DNA of 64,000 bases from Paludibacterium denitrificans. GTDB taxonomy: Bacteria; Pseudomonadota; Gammaproteobacteria; Burkholderiales; Chromobacteriaceae. The DNA lies in the NCBI RefSeq assembly GCF_009707705.1, contig NZ_WLYX01000001.1:496001-560000 (forward strand), in the 5' to 3' direction. Shown here piece by piece: positions 51,367-62,127 of this stretch. Made by a program: the position numbers and the translations under genes. The notes below the pieces were generated by a model, which was not told where the DNA came from, did not search any database, and worked only from the letters and a program-made list of their open reading frames with translations. The stretch's first letter is position 1. Each line of letters opens with the position of its first letter.

Positions 51367-53740
51367 TTACAACGCGGCAACATGCCATTCCCCGTCATGC
51401 CACTGCTCTACCCCACCTTCGGCGATGCGGTACAGGTGTAACCAGCCGTTGCCGATCAGGCGGGCCACTTCCGGCTGCTGCGAAAGCGCCAAGGCAATCA
51501 GCGCGGCGGGCGCATCCAGACACACCGCCAGACGCAATGGTTGATGCCGCCAGTGCTGGCCGTCATGCACGGACTGCCGGGAAAGGCCAATGCGCAGGTC
51601 GCCGCTATTGCCCTCGAACACTCCGATACGTCCGCCCACCACGTTATGCAGCAATTTGTTGCCGCTGCCAAAACGCTTGGTATCCACCACCGAGCCGAAG
51701 TACTGCATGTTGATCCAGTGCGCCACCATCAGCGGCCCGGCCAGAATGCCGGTCAGCCGCCGGGCATCCGGGTCTTGCCGCCAGACGTATTCGTGCAGGA
51801 AGGCACGGCCGTGTAAATCCAGCGCGGCGGTACGCGCGCGCGGGGCGGCGATAAAGAACGCATTATTGGCCAGCCCCCATTCCGGCCGGGTTTCCGCCCA
51901 GTGGTGGCCTTTTTGCCGCAACCGGGCCAGCAGTTCGGCATCGTTCATGCCTGCCGGTACGCCATCTTTCCCGGCCCGGCGCGCCCGCGCCGCCGCTTCC
52001 ACCTGATCCAGTAACGGTCTCAGTTCTTGTGCCCGTTGACGTTGCGGTGCAGTCAGCACCGGGCTTTGCAAAACGTGCAGTTCATCGCTATGTGTCAAAT
52101 GCAGGCTAGGCAAGAACACCGTGTCGGGCGGAATGGGTAAACCCGCTGCCGCCAGCCCGCTGCGGACATTTGCCTGTTGCAGCCACTCGCTGAGCAACAA
52201 CACATGCAAGTGGCCGCCATGACCGCCACAGGCACCACATTGCAATGCCGAAGCCTGCGGATTATTGCTGCTGTGACTGGCGTGGCCGACCAGCAACACG
52301 GTGCGGGGAAACGTTTTCCCCAACCCCATCGCAGGCAAAATCGTACTCAGCGCGGCAACGATGGCCGGGGTATCCAGTTGTCGTCCGGCAGAAATCACCG
52401 CATGGTCGTTATCGTTCAGCCACGGATCGACTTCGGCCAACGAGGCGCGCGCCTTGCTGGGGAAAACCTTACGCAACAGTTTGCCCGCCTTGACCAGACC
52501 GGTACTTTCCACCAGCGTAAAGGACGAGAGCGGCGCCCGCTGGAACTGTCCCCATTCGGCCAACCCCTTGCCTTCCGATGGCACCACGGCTTCCCAGCGT
52601 GGCGCCAGCAGCCCCGGCAGCCGCGCTTGCGCCCGGCTTCACCGGCAAAGCGGATGGCGACGGGTAAACCAAAGAAACCGGCAAATCCCGCCGTACTGCT
52701 GTCCGGCACTACCTGCTCCAGCGCGCGCCGCATCGGCTCGGAACGCACATCAATACAAAACACCGCATGCAGCGCATGGCCCACTGTGCCCGGCTCGGCG
52801 GACTGACGCGGCAGCTGTGCCAGCACTGGCGCATGGGTGGCCAACTCGGCCGCGCGTTGCCAGATCAGGCCGCGGCGGCACGAAATGGCCGCCTGCGGTG
52901 TGGCAGACCAGCCAGTCTGCCAGCGCTGCCAGAGGCTGCCAACACCACGCTCGCCATCATCCAGCAGATATTCCCGTGCCAGCTGTATGGCCAGCAGTTC
53001 TGGCAATACCGGGCTGGATTTGTCGTTTAGTTCGGCCTGCCATTGCAGGTAACGACACCACGCTGCCCAGCCGCTGTTACGCAGCAACAAACTGTAGAAC
53101 CAGTCGATCAGCCATGGCCCGGCGGGTTGCAAGCAGTCAATCGCCAGCGGGAACAGCGCCTCATGGCTTTGCGGCAAGCTTAAGCAATCTTCTGCTGCAA
53201 CTGGCGCTGCAGCCCGACATCCTGACTGGGTACCGGTTGCACCGACATTTCGGCCAACCATGCCTGATACATGCTGCGATCACGCTCCGGTTGCCAGTCA
53301 GCCTGATCTCGGTCAAACCAGGCCGCACAAAACTGGCTGATTTGCTGCTGCACCACCTGACGCCAGTTCTGCATCCCGGCGTGCCCGGCCGGATCGGTAC
53401 GGTAATCGCTCATCAATAACGGCGACTCGCCCGTTGCCCCATCGGGGGTCTGTGCCAGCCATTGCTCCACGGCAATGGATTGGTAAACCTCCCGCAACGC
53501 CGAGCTCACATGGTGATCAGTGATTCCGCCTGTTGCGTATTGACGGCGATATTCCGCCTCATCCAGATGCAGATGGCTATGGGCCAGATGGCTCAGGCAG
53601 GCTTCAGCCTGTGGGAACGTCATGTCCCGCAGCCCCCAGTACGGTGAACTGGCCAGCAGGCTGTCCAATGGCCAACTCGGTGCAATCCGGCCAGCCGCTG
53701 TCGTCACCGCCCCTTTCCAGTTCAGATCAGGCTTTCTCAT
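51367..53740 (-). CDS. dabA: DabA, inorganic-carbon pump subunit (DUF2309) (two frame breaks)
   Basis: About 790 residues. The beta-carbonic-anhydrase-like zinc site of DUF2309 is visible: CIDVRSE (Cys, Asp) near residue 345, then [10 protein letters not shown] (His) and [10 protein letters not shown] (Cys). Breaks: 53178-53185 (GCTTAAGC for GCCGGC; expected [17 protein letters not shown]) and near 52630 (GCCGGGC, one base short). With DabB it forms the DAB complex that takes up CO2 and traps it as bicarbonate using the cation gradient. Its start overlaps the dabB stop by 14 bases. Three GTTGGCCGAA words (52432, 52555, 53249). Confidence 0.92.
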
Positions 53741-55205
53741 GGGCCACTCCCTTCATCATGCCGGGCACGCCAAAGCGGGGATTTTGCGGAACACGGCCAG
53801 AGGTGGTAAGACGCACCCACCATTCATCCAGATACAAACCGCCAAACGCCATGGCATACAGGCGCTGGCTGAGCGGGCTGTCAGGATGGCGCACCAACCA
53901 TGCCTGCATCAGGTACAGCGCGGCAAAAAACACCACCACCAGCAGCTGACACGACAACGGCACGCTGAAGCGCCATCCAGCTGGATGGCTGCAAACAGGG
54001 TATGCAGTAGCAGATAGGCCTGACACAGCAGCAAAGCCAGCACACCGCCGCGCCAGTGCAAACACAATGGCGCCAAGCCCAGCCCGATCACCACCACCAG
54101 CAGCATGGGCGGACGCACCGGATGCGCCAAACCCCAAGACCACAGTTGCAGACTGCCTACCAGCAGCGCCGAGGCCAATGACACCGCTGGCAAGATAACG
54201 CCAGCCATCATGCGGTAACGCCGCAACCGGCTGCCGGATCGTGACGCGCACCTGGCTGCCGGACGTCAAAAAGGCATGCGCCTTGTAAAGGGAGTGAGCA
54301 ATCAGGTGCAACAGTGCCAGCGAATATTGGCCCGTGCCGCATTCCATCAACATGAAGCCCATCTGCGCGCAGGTGGACCATGCCGAGCGCAACTTGATAC
54401 TGATCCGCGTCAGCATCACCCAGCAGGACAACGCCGCCGTCACCCCGCCCCAGATCGTCAGTAACCACGAGGCAGCCGGAGCAGCCGTCCACAGTTCGGC
54501 CAACTTGATCAACACCATCCCGCCCAGATTCACCACCCCGGCGTGCAGCAGTGCCGACACCGGCGTGGGCGCCTCCATCACCTGCGTCACCCAGCCATGG
54601 AACGGCAACTGGGCGGTTTTGATCAACACGCTCACCACCACCAGCACGGCGCCAACGACACGGCCCGCCTGTTGCACCGGCTCCGCCAGCGCCACGCCCG
54701 CCTCGGCAAAACGCAGCGATCCTACCGACCAGATAATCGCCAACGCCCCCAGCAGCAAACACAGTTCGGCCAACCTGCTGGCCACCGCCTCACGCCGGGC
54801 GGCAATACACGCCTGCGGGCGAGCAGGATAAAAGGTCAACAAGCTATGCAAGGCACGGCTGGTCACAGCCCAGCCCAACAGCAAAGTTGCCCAATCGCCA
54901 CTGGCCACCACCAGAGTTGAACCAAACAGCAACCAGCCCACCGCCTTGAGAAAACGCGCCTGCCCGCCCTCGCCATTCAGGTAACGCACGGAAAAACGCA
55001 GGATGACCCACACCAATAACTGGATCAGTAATTGAAACAGCAAGGCAGGCTGGATACCTTCAACAGCCATCAGCCCAAGTGCCACAACCGCACCGGCTGC
55101 CGCACTGGCCATGGCCATCCACCAGTGACGTGCCAACGACGGCGTGCCTAGCGCAGGCAACAGCCACAGCAACGCAATCAGTGCATGTGCAGGGAGAAAA
55201 AACAT
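53727..55205 (-). CDS. dabB: DabB, membrane subunit of the inorganic-carbon pump (NuoL-like) (two frame breaks)
   Basis: About 495 residues, some thirteen membrane segments. The antiporter core of the NuoL/MrpA family is clear: LIKTAQLPFHGWVTQVMEAP, TPVSALLHAGVVNLGGMVLI, LIAHSLYKAHAFLTSGSQVR. It starts at ATG 55205; ATG 55250 is possible. Breaks lie near 54225 and 53975; between them the frame reads RRYRMMAGVILPAVSLASAL. Coupling to DabA (overlap) and absence of other Nuo genes identify it as DabB rather than complex I. Two GTTGGCCGAA words (54495, 54765). Confidence 0.9.
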   Translation of the reverse strand: MFFLPAHALIALLWLLPALGTPSLARHWWMAMASAAAGAVVALGLMAVEGIQPALLFQLLIQLLVWVILRFSVRYLNGEGGQARFLKAVGWLLFGSTLVVASGDWATLLLGWAVTSRALHSLLTFYPARPQACIAARREAVASRLAELCLLLGALAIIWSVGSLRFAEAGVALAEPVQQAGRVVGAVLVVVSVLIKTAQLPFHGWVTQVMEAPTPVSALLHAGVVNLGGMVLIKLAELWTAAPAASWLLTIWGGVTAALSCWVMLTRISIKLRSAWSTCAQMGFMLMECGTGQYSLALLHLIAHSLYKAHAFLTSGSQVRVTIRQPVAALPHDGWRYLASGVIGLGAAGRQSATVVLGFGASGASAHAAGGGDRAGLGAIVFALARRCAGFAAVSGLSATAYPVCSHPAGWRFSVPLSCQLLVVVFFAALYLMQAWLVRHPDSPLSQRLYAMAFGGLYLDEWWVRLTTSGRVPQNPRFGVPGMMKGVAHEKA

Positions 55206-55300
55206 AAGACACCATGCCAAAGTGGAAACACTGGCACTATGCCCCGCCAATCATGTTCGGTAAAATACATTAATAGTGACAAATCGATCTATTTTATAGA

Positions 55301-56192
55301 ATGATCAACCGCCTCAACTATCATCACCTGTATTACTTCTGGCGCGTAGCGGCAGAAGGCCACCTCACCCGGACGGCCGAACGCCTGCATATTTCGCAAT
55401 CCGCCCTGTCAGCGCAAATCCGCCAGCTGGAAGAACAACTGGGCACGCCGTTGTTCTTGCGCGAAGGGAAAAAACTTCTGCTGACCGAAACCGGAGCCTC
55501 CGTGCTGCGCTACGCCGAAGCCATTTTTGCGCTGGGTAATGAACTGCTATCCGCCACCACCGGGCGTGATGCCGCACACGGCGGCCAGTTGCGCATCGGC
55601 AGCGTTTCCACGCTATCGCGCAACTTTCTGGAGAACTTTGTTCATCCGGTACTCAGCAAGCCGGAAGTCAAACTGATCCCCGGAGGCCGGTGGGCTGGAG
55701 GAACTGCTCAACAGGCTCAGCGGCTACGAACTGGATGTGGTACTGAGTAACCGCCCGGTCATTGCCGATGACAAGCACCCGTGGCGCTGCCGCACGCTGG
55801 CAAAACAAGAGGTCTGCCTGATCGGGCCACCCGGACTGATCGAAGGCCACTTCGATCTGGACACGGCCCTCACCCGTTATCCGCTGGTGGTGCCCAGCGC
55901 CAAGAGCGAAATCCGCGTGCGTTTTGACTTGCTGTGTGAACAGCACGGCATCGAACCGCAAATCCGTGCAGAAGTAGACGACATGGCCACCTTGCGACTG
56001 TTGGCCCGCGACTCCAACGCCATGGCGCTGATTCCGGCCATCGTCGTCAAAGATGAGCTAAGCAAGGGCCTACTGGAAAAATACGGCTCGGTAAAAGGCG
56101 TGGAAGAAACCTTCTATGCCATCACGGTAAAACGCCGGTTTGAAAGCCCGCATCTGCAAGGGCTGTTCCAGCTGTTTTCCATGCCGGGTTAA
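55301..56192 (+). CDS. LysR-family regulator divergent from dabBA (one frame break)
   Basis: About 298 residues. The HTH reads MINRLNYHHLYYFWRVAAEG, HLTRTAERLHISQSALSAQI. The frame shifts near 55680 (CCGGAGG for CCAGGGAGG) and continues EELLNRLSGYELDVVLSNRP to LQGLFQLFSMPG. The 95-base divergent region to dabB contains an AT-rich LysR-type site around 55270-55300. LysR regulators control dab operons in chemoautotrophs, so this is the likely CO2- or metabolite-responsive switch. The NhaR-like N-terminus is an alternative lineage. Confidence 0.87.
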
Positions 56193-56265
56193 GCAGCCCC
56201 GTGCAATTCCGGCGACTGAACTGGTCATGGCGCGGGAGGATGATGCGGAGGCAAACCGCTCACAA

Positions 56266-56299
56266 TAAAAAGCCCACCCTGAGAAATCAGGGTGGGCTT
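56266..56299. terminator. terminator between LysR and autotransporter genes
   Basis: AAGCCCACCCTGA/TCAGGGTGGGCTT is a strong stem at 56270-56299 with five A (T on the minus strand) on its left. It best terminates the minus-strand autotransporter transcript and may serve the convergent LysR gene. Confidence 0.82.
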
Positions 56300-56324
56300 A
56301 ATGCTTTAGCTAAAACTCAAAGGG

Positions 56325-59300
56325 TTAGAACGAGACGCGCAAGCTGGTCGCACCATACTCATTCTTGCCTTTGGCCAGTTCACTGCTCACGCCGCCATAA
56401 ATGTAAGCTTGCTTACCTACTTTGGCTGTGGCACTCAACTTGGTCTGAACAAAGTTTCGGCCAACATGCGGAGCTACCGTTGTGAAATCAAGGCCCGTCA
56501 TCGAGTTCTGGATTTCCGGTCGCGTCAGGCTACCGCTATCGTTACCCACCGCTACCGAATATTGGTAGGTAAAGGCAGCTTTCAACGGATCTTGCTGCAG
56601 CGACTTACCTGCCAGACCCACCATGCTGCGCACGCCAGTGGCGTTGTAGCTGTCCAGCGAAAGTGCCGATGGCGACGAGGAACCTTCATTCACAGAATCA
56701 CGCTTGCTGTTCTGCCAGATGATTTTCGCAAACGGCTGGATCACACCACTACCGATCGCCAAAGGCAGATGCACGCCCAGACTAGCCAGACTGTTCGATC
56801 CATTGGTACTGGTCGACAAACCGCCGGTCAGACGCAATGGGTCGGAGCGCCGAGGTCGTCCAGTCTGCCGCACCGTAAGACAGCATGCCGTCCAAATAGA
56901 CACGACCAAGAGAGTGAGTGCCGTAGAAGAACAACATGTTCTCCTTCAGCTTGCCAGAACCCACCTCTTGCGCCACATCCGTTTCGGCATGTGACATACC
57001 AAAACCAAAGCGGCTTTGACTGGTCGTGTAGGCATCCACACCAACCGTAAACTGAGAGCGGTTGGCCTTATAGCCAGAGGAGTAACTATCGGCATCAACT
57101 TGCTGGTGATCCACGTTGGTATCAAACCAGATGTTGCGAGCAGGAGCGACATCCGTTCCCAAGGCACCAGCTTGATCCTGCAGCAGATGGCTGTTTACGG
57201 CATCTTGCACCGCACGCGATGCAGCCGGAGCCGTAGCGGCCATGGCGGCATGCACCTCACCAGCCATACCGCGACCAGCGGCCTTGAGTTGCTCAGCATT
57301 CAACCCCGCCAACACATACAGCGCATCACTTTGCTGCTGCGTGTCCGTGCCATTGATTTGCCCGGCGAGAATGCTATCCAGCGCACCACCAAACTGACTG
57401 GCATTCTGGTTGGTACCACCAAAATAACGGGCATAAGACGTCGGTGTCAGGCGCAGATCAATGCTGTTGCTGCCAAACTCATTGTAGAAGGCAACCAATT
57501 GCGTGTTAGCCGACAAGCCGGACGATGGCTGCACCAAGCTGGAGAAGCGACCAACAATGCCACCTTGGGCCGATACGATACGGAACGAATTCCCCAGCAC
57601 CGGCGTAAAGTCGTTATTGGCACTACTACCCGGAATCAACGGATCAAACGTAATGCCCCGCAGAATCGGCATCAGGGTACCGTTTGCAATAAACTGGCTG
57701 GAAGCACCGGAGATCAGCAAGCGAGAATAATTACCTGCCCCCGTGCCAGTACCGGTCCCATCAATATCTTCCTGATAGGTACTACCACTGGTCATCGTGA
57801 CCGTCCCGGTGGAATACAACGTACCCGGCGAGTTACCCGGAGCCAACGTACCACTCACCGTCGTGCCACCGTTGATCAAACCAGTACCACGCAGCATCGC
57901 GCCAGCATCAACCGTTACCGTACTGGTCAAATCACCGTTTGCCCGCAAGGTACCTTCCAGAACGCAAGTACCGTTGGCCGTGGTTGCAGAACCGGTCATG
58001 TTCAACGTACCGTCACCCGTCTTGTTGAAGCAACCGTTACTACCGCCCACATTGGCGATGGTGCCGCCAAGCGTTGCGGTTGTACCCGCATCAACGTTGA
58101 CGGTGGAATTACCCATCACCGCCACTTGCTGATTGGTATTCAGAGTAGACAACGTCTCCAGCGTGCCACCATTCAGCACAATCAGACCCGTACCCAGCGA
58201 TGCGCCATTGTCAATCTGTACAGTACCGTCATTAATAGTGGTGAGGCCATCAAAGGTATTGTGCGCACCACTCACTTCCAACGTACCGCCACCCGACTTG
58301 ATCAACGCCCCCGAACCGGAAATTTCGCCACCAACCGTGAGGTTCTTGGCCGAGTCGACAATGATCTGGCTGGTCGAACCGGTCAGGAAGGTAATAGACT
58401 TATCAGTTGTGAAGCTATCGGTAGTATGCAAAGTCCCGCCATTCAGCGTAACGCCACTGCCAGTCCCCCCAGGTTCTGATCCGGGCCACTTCCAGTGTCC
58501 CGCCATTGATGGTAGTGCCACCGGTATAAGTATTTGCCCCGGTCAGCACCGCAGTCCCAGCGTTGACAACCAAGCCACCATCACCAGAAATGGTCCCGGC
58601 AAATGTTCCGGCTGCATTGTTCAAGGCCAGAGAATGACCATCCAGCACCAGTGAGCCGGAGCCAGTCAGCCCAGCAACAGAAGAGTTCGACTGAACAGTC
58701 AACGTCCCGTTATCCACCACGGCAGAGTTGGCCAAACTACCATTACCAGTCAGGTTCAGCGTTGCACCGGTATTCACGTTGGTTGCGCCGGTGTAGGTGT
58801 TGGTGCCCGACAGGGTTTCCGTGCCGCCCGTCAGGGTCAAGCCACCGGTGCCGCTCACGGTCTTAAGCAAAGTTGCCGCCGTTACCAATGGTCAGGATGC
58901 GGTTGTTCAGCGCCACGCTACCGGTGTTGGCACCGTTGAATTGGCTGACCGCATCATCGGCCCCCAGCGTCAGCGTGCCGTCAACCGTCAGGTTGGTCGC
59001 ACTGCTCAGACCACCGTCTGTGTCGTTCAGGGTCGCGCCGCTGGCGATGGTGACGATCTGGCTGGCCAAACTATCACTACCACCGTTCAAATTCAGCGTT
59101 GCACCGGTATTCACGTTGGTTGCGCCGGTGTAGGTGTTGGTGCCCGACAGGGTTTCCGTGCCGCCCGTCAGGGTCAGGCCACCGGTGCCGCTCACGGTGC
59201 TTAAGCAAAGTTGCCGCCGTTACCAATGGTCAGGATGCGGTTGTTCAGCGCCACGCTACCGGTGTTGGCACCGTTGAATTGGCTGACCGCATCATCGGCC

Positions 59301-61904
59301 CCCAGCGTCAGCGTGCCGTCAACCGTCAGGTTGGTCGCACTGCTCAGACCACCGTCTGTGTCGTTCAGGGTCGCGCCGCTGGCGATGGTGACGATCTGGC
59401 TGGCCAAACTATCACTACCACCGTTCAAATTCAGCGTTGCACCGGTATTCACGTTGGTTGCGCCGGTGTAGGTGTTGGTGCCCGACAGGGTTTCCGTGCC
59501 GCCCGTCAGGGTCAGGCCACCGGTGCCGCTTACGGTACCGGCAAAGCTGCCGCCGTTACCAATCGTCAGGGTGTGGTTGTTCAGCGCCACGCTACCGGTG
59601 TTGGCACCGTTGAATTGGCTGACCGCGTCATCCGCGCCCAGCGTCAGCGTGCCGTTCGCCGTCAGGTTGGTCGCACTGCTCAGACCACCGTTAGTGTCGT
59701 TCAGGGTCGCGCCGCTGGCGACGGTGACGGTCTGGCTGGACAAGGAACCGTCCAGGTTCAGGGTGCCGCCGGTGACGTTGGTTGCGCCAGTGTAGGTGTT
59801 GGTGCCCGACAGGGTTTCCGTGCCGCCCGTCAGGGTCAGGCCACCGGTGCCGCTCACGGTGCCAAAGTTGCCGCCGTTACCAATGGTCAGGATGCGGTTG
59901 TTCAGCGCCACGCTACCGGTGTTGGCACCGTTGAATTGGCTGACCGCATCATCGGCCCCCAGCGTCAGCGTGCCGTCAACCGTCAGGTTGGTCGCACTGC
60001 TCAGACCACCGTCTGTGTCGTTCAGGGTCGCGCCGCTGGCGATGGTGACGATCTGGCTGGCCAAACTATCACTACCACCGTTCAAATTCAGCGTTGCACC
60101 GGTATTCACGTTGGTTGCGCCGGTGTAGGTGTTGGTGCCCGACAGGGTTTCCGTGCCGCCCGTCAGGGTCAGGCCACCGGTGCCGCTTACGGTACCGGCA
60201 AAGCTGCCGCCGTTACCAATCGTCAGGGTGTGGTTGTTCAGCGCCACGCTACCGGTGTTGGCACCGTTGAATTGGCTGACCGCGTCGTCCGCGCCCAGCG
60301 TCAGCGTGCCGTTCGCCGTCAGGTTGGTCGCACTGCTCAGACCACCGTTAGTGTCGTTCAGGGTCGCGCCGCTGGCGACGGTGACGGTCTGGCTGGACAA
60401 GGAACCGTCCAGGTTCAGGGTGCCGCCGGTGACGTTGGTTGCGCCAGTGTAGGTGTTGGCACCCGACAGGGTTTCCGTGCCGCCCGTCAGGGTCAGGCCA
60501 CCGGTGCCGCTAAGAACGCCAGAGAAGGTATCTGCCGCATTGGTAAGCGTTAAGGTGTTACTACCCAGAACAACGCCGCCACTACCGGCAAGAGACTGGA
60601 TACTGCTACCACCGTTGTTGGCTCCTGAAATATCCAAGACACCATTTGCGGTCACTTTGCTGGAATCAGCGATTGAGCCCGCACCAGCAAGCTTCAACGT
60701 TGCATCACTATCAATCGTTGTTGAACCGGTATAGGTATTATCACCAGTGAATGTAACGGAGCCACCAGCGCCACTATTCGAAATGGTGATAGAACCGGTC
60801 TGCCCAGATGCATCGGACAACACACCAGAGAAAACCGATGATTGGCCATTCTGATCAATAGTGCTGGACGCCCCATGGGCTGCATCGTTGATCGTGAAAT
60901 CTTGTGCCACGGTAGGGCTGTTTACAGCCAACGTACCGCCTTCAAATACCGGGTTAACGGTGGAGCCTAGATCGGCTGAGGAGAAACTGGATTGGCTGGT
61001 ATCAATATTACTGGTAGTCGGCGCTTGCGTAGATGAGCCTGCATTGGCAGGAACCGAATTCAAGGCAACCGTGCCACTATACATGGTACCACCAGCCCAC
61101 AATACATCACCTTGGGCAGTACCATAAATGCGGACTGTATCAAAGAAATTGGTGTCATTGATTGCACCAATAAAAGTATAAGTGCCACTACCATTTTGTT
61201 CAGGCACATCCGATTTTTGTGTCGCAGTGCCGATGAGCTGGGCCGTATCCCATGTGGTCGTTCCGCCAGCAGTAGTACCAAACTGGATATACAACGACGA
61301 GTTGTAGCAACACGTTCCCCAATCGCCTAGCTGCAAACCGAACGAGTTAAGCTGGGTTCCGCCAAACGAGAAGGTCAAACCAGTACCGACAGAATCGGTA
61401 CTGGAGGCTGTCATGTTGATACTCTCCCCTGTAGTACCGCCTGCAGCGATTAGGCTAGGGTCATTCGACAGATAAGTTGTATCAATGCTACGAGAGACCC
61501 CGTTGGTTGCCGTAATCGTTACATTACCAACAGTCCGAGGATGTGCCAGCGCTGAGGCCGGAGAGTGCGATGTTAGTAAAGTCAGAGGTCCCACCATTGG
61601 CATAACTATTAACAGTATTTTGGAGATACTGCTCTCCCAGCGTGAAACTTTGGAAATACACCACCGGTGTAGCATAAGAAAATGCCGATAAACCCCAGAA
61701 ACAGCCTGTAGAAATTAATGCTGCAGCAATCTTACTTGCCGCCAATTTTAAACTTTTCGCACCACCAATGGCACCACTCTTTAAAGAGACGGCATCATTC
61801 ATGGTTTCGCCAGAGCCGGATTTCCCTGCGCTATTAGTGGTTTCCGCAACGGCAACAAGCTTTTCGTGTCGCTTACTCCAGACCAATCGGTAGATATGGT
61901 TCAT
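56325..61904 (-). CDS. giant autotransporter adhesin with tandem PATR repeats (several frame breaks)
   Basis: About 1,860 residues. It begins with an ESPR-type extended signal peptide (MNHIYRLVWSKRHEKLVAVA ... AALISTGCFWGLSAFSYA). A non-repetitive N-domain of about 300 residues follows (LTFSFGGTQLNSFGLQLGDW), then a long beta-helix of autotransporter-associated strand repeats (TLTGGTETLSGTNTYTGATN), a linker, and the 12-strand autotransporter barrel ending ATSLRVSF. Breaks: near 61540 (CCTCGG for CCTGG), 59868, 59199, 58861 (all GCCGGC), 58485 and 56862. It is secreted through its own barrel and displayed on the surface. Repeats suggest adhesion or aggregation. One GTTGGCCGAA (56456), in the barrel. 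Confidence 0.9.
58802..60457 (-). repeat. five near-identical tandem 324/336-bp units within the autotransporter
   Basis: Measured from the recurring word GGTGCCCGACAGGG, the units start at 58802, 59139, 59477, 59801 and 60134 and end before 60458. Units 3 and 5 (type B) are 324 bases; units 1, 2 and 4 (type A) measure 337, 338 and 333. Correcting one GCCGGC site in each A unit makes all three 336. The order A-A-B-A-B and near identity point to recent duplication of an A-B pair. Confidence 0.9.
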
Positions 61905-62127
61905 ATTTCTATTTCCCCCTTTTAGCGTATCTCTAGCCAGCCAATTTGATAGCAAACACTAAAAAATTTTATGTATAATCAATAATTCAATATCTTCACG
62001 TCAATCCAACATTTCTTACAAAATCTAACATTTAACAAAAACTTATCTATAAATGCTTTAATTTAAATAAATATTTATTTATGGTAAACACCAAACATCC
62101 CAAAGACATCACATCTATTAAAAATAA
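61905..62127. promoter_or_regulatory. very AT-rich divergent promoter region
   Basis: About 220 bases of well over 70% A+T between the autotransporter (minus) and the sensor kinase (plus). A purine-rich site (AAAGGGGGAAA) precedes the autotransporter start. Promoters for both genes must lie here, but the base composition makes individual boxes unreliable. H-NS-type silencing is plausible. Confidence 0.5.

Noticed and set aside
58802..60457. CRISPR-like or satellite repeat array
   Set aside because: The units are 324-336 bases, in frame, without short repeat-spacer structure; they encode autotransporter strand repeats.
59099..60553. Long plus-strand open frames (484, 487 residues and several of about 110) across the autotransporter region
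   Set aside because: They are antisense shadows of the repetitive autotransporter; their apparent repeats and lengths follow from the repeated DNA, and they lack signal peptides, sites or recognisable domains.
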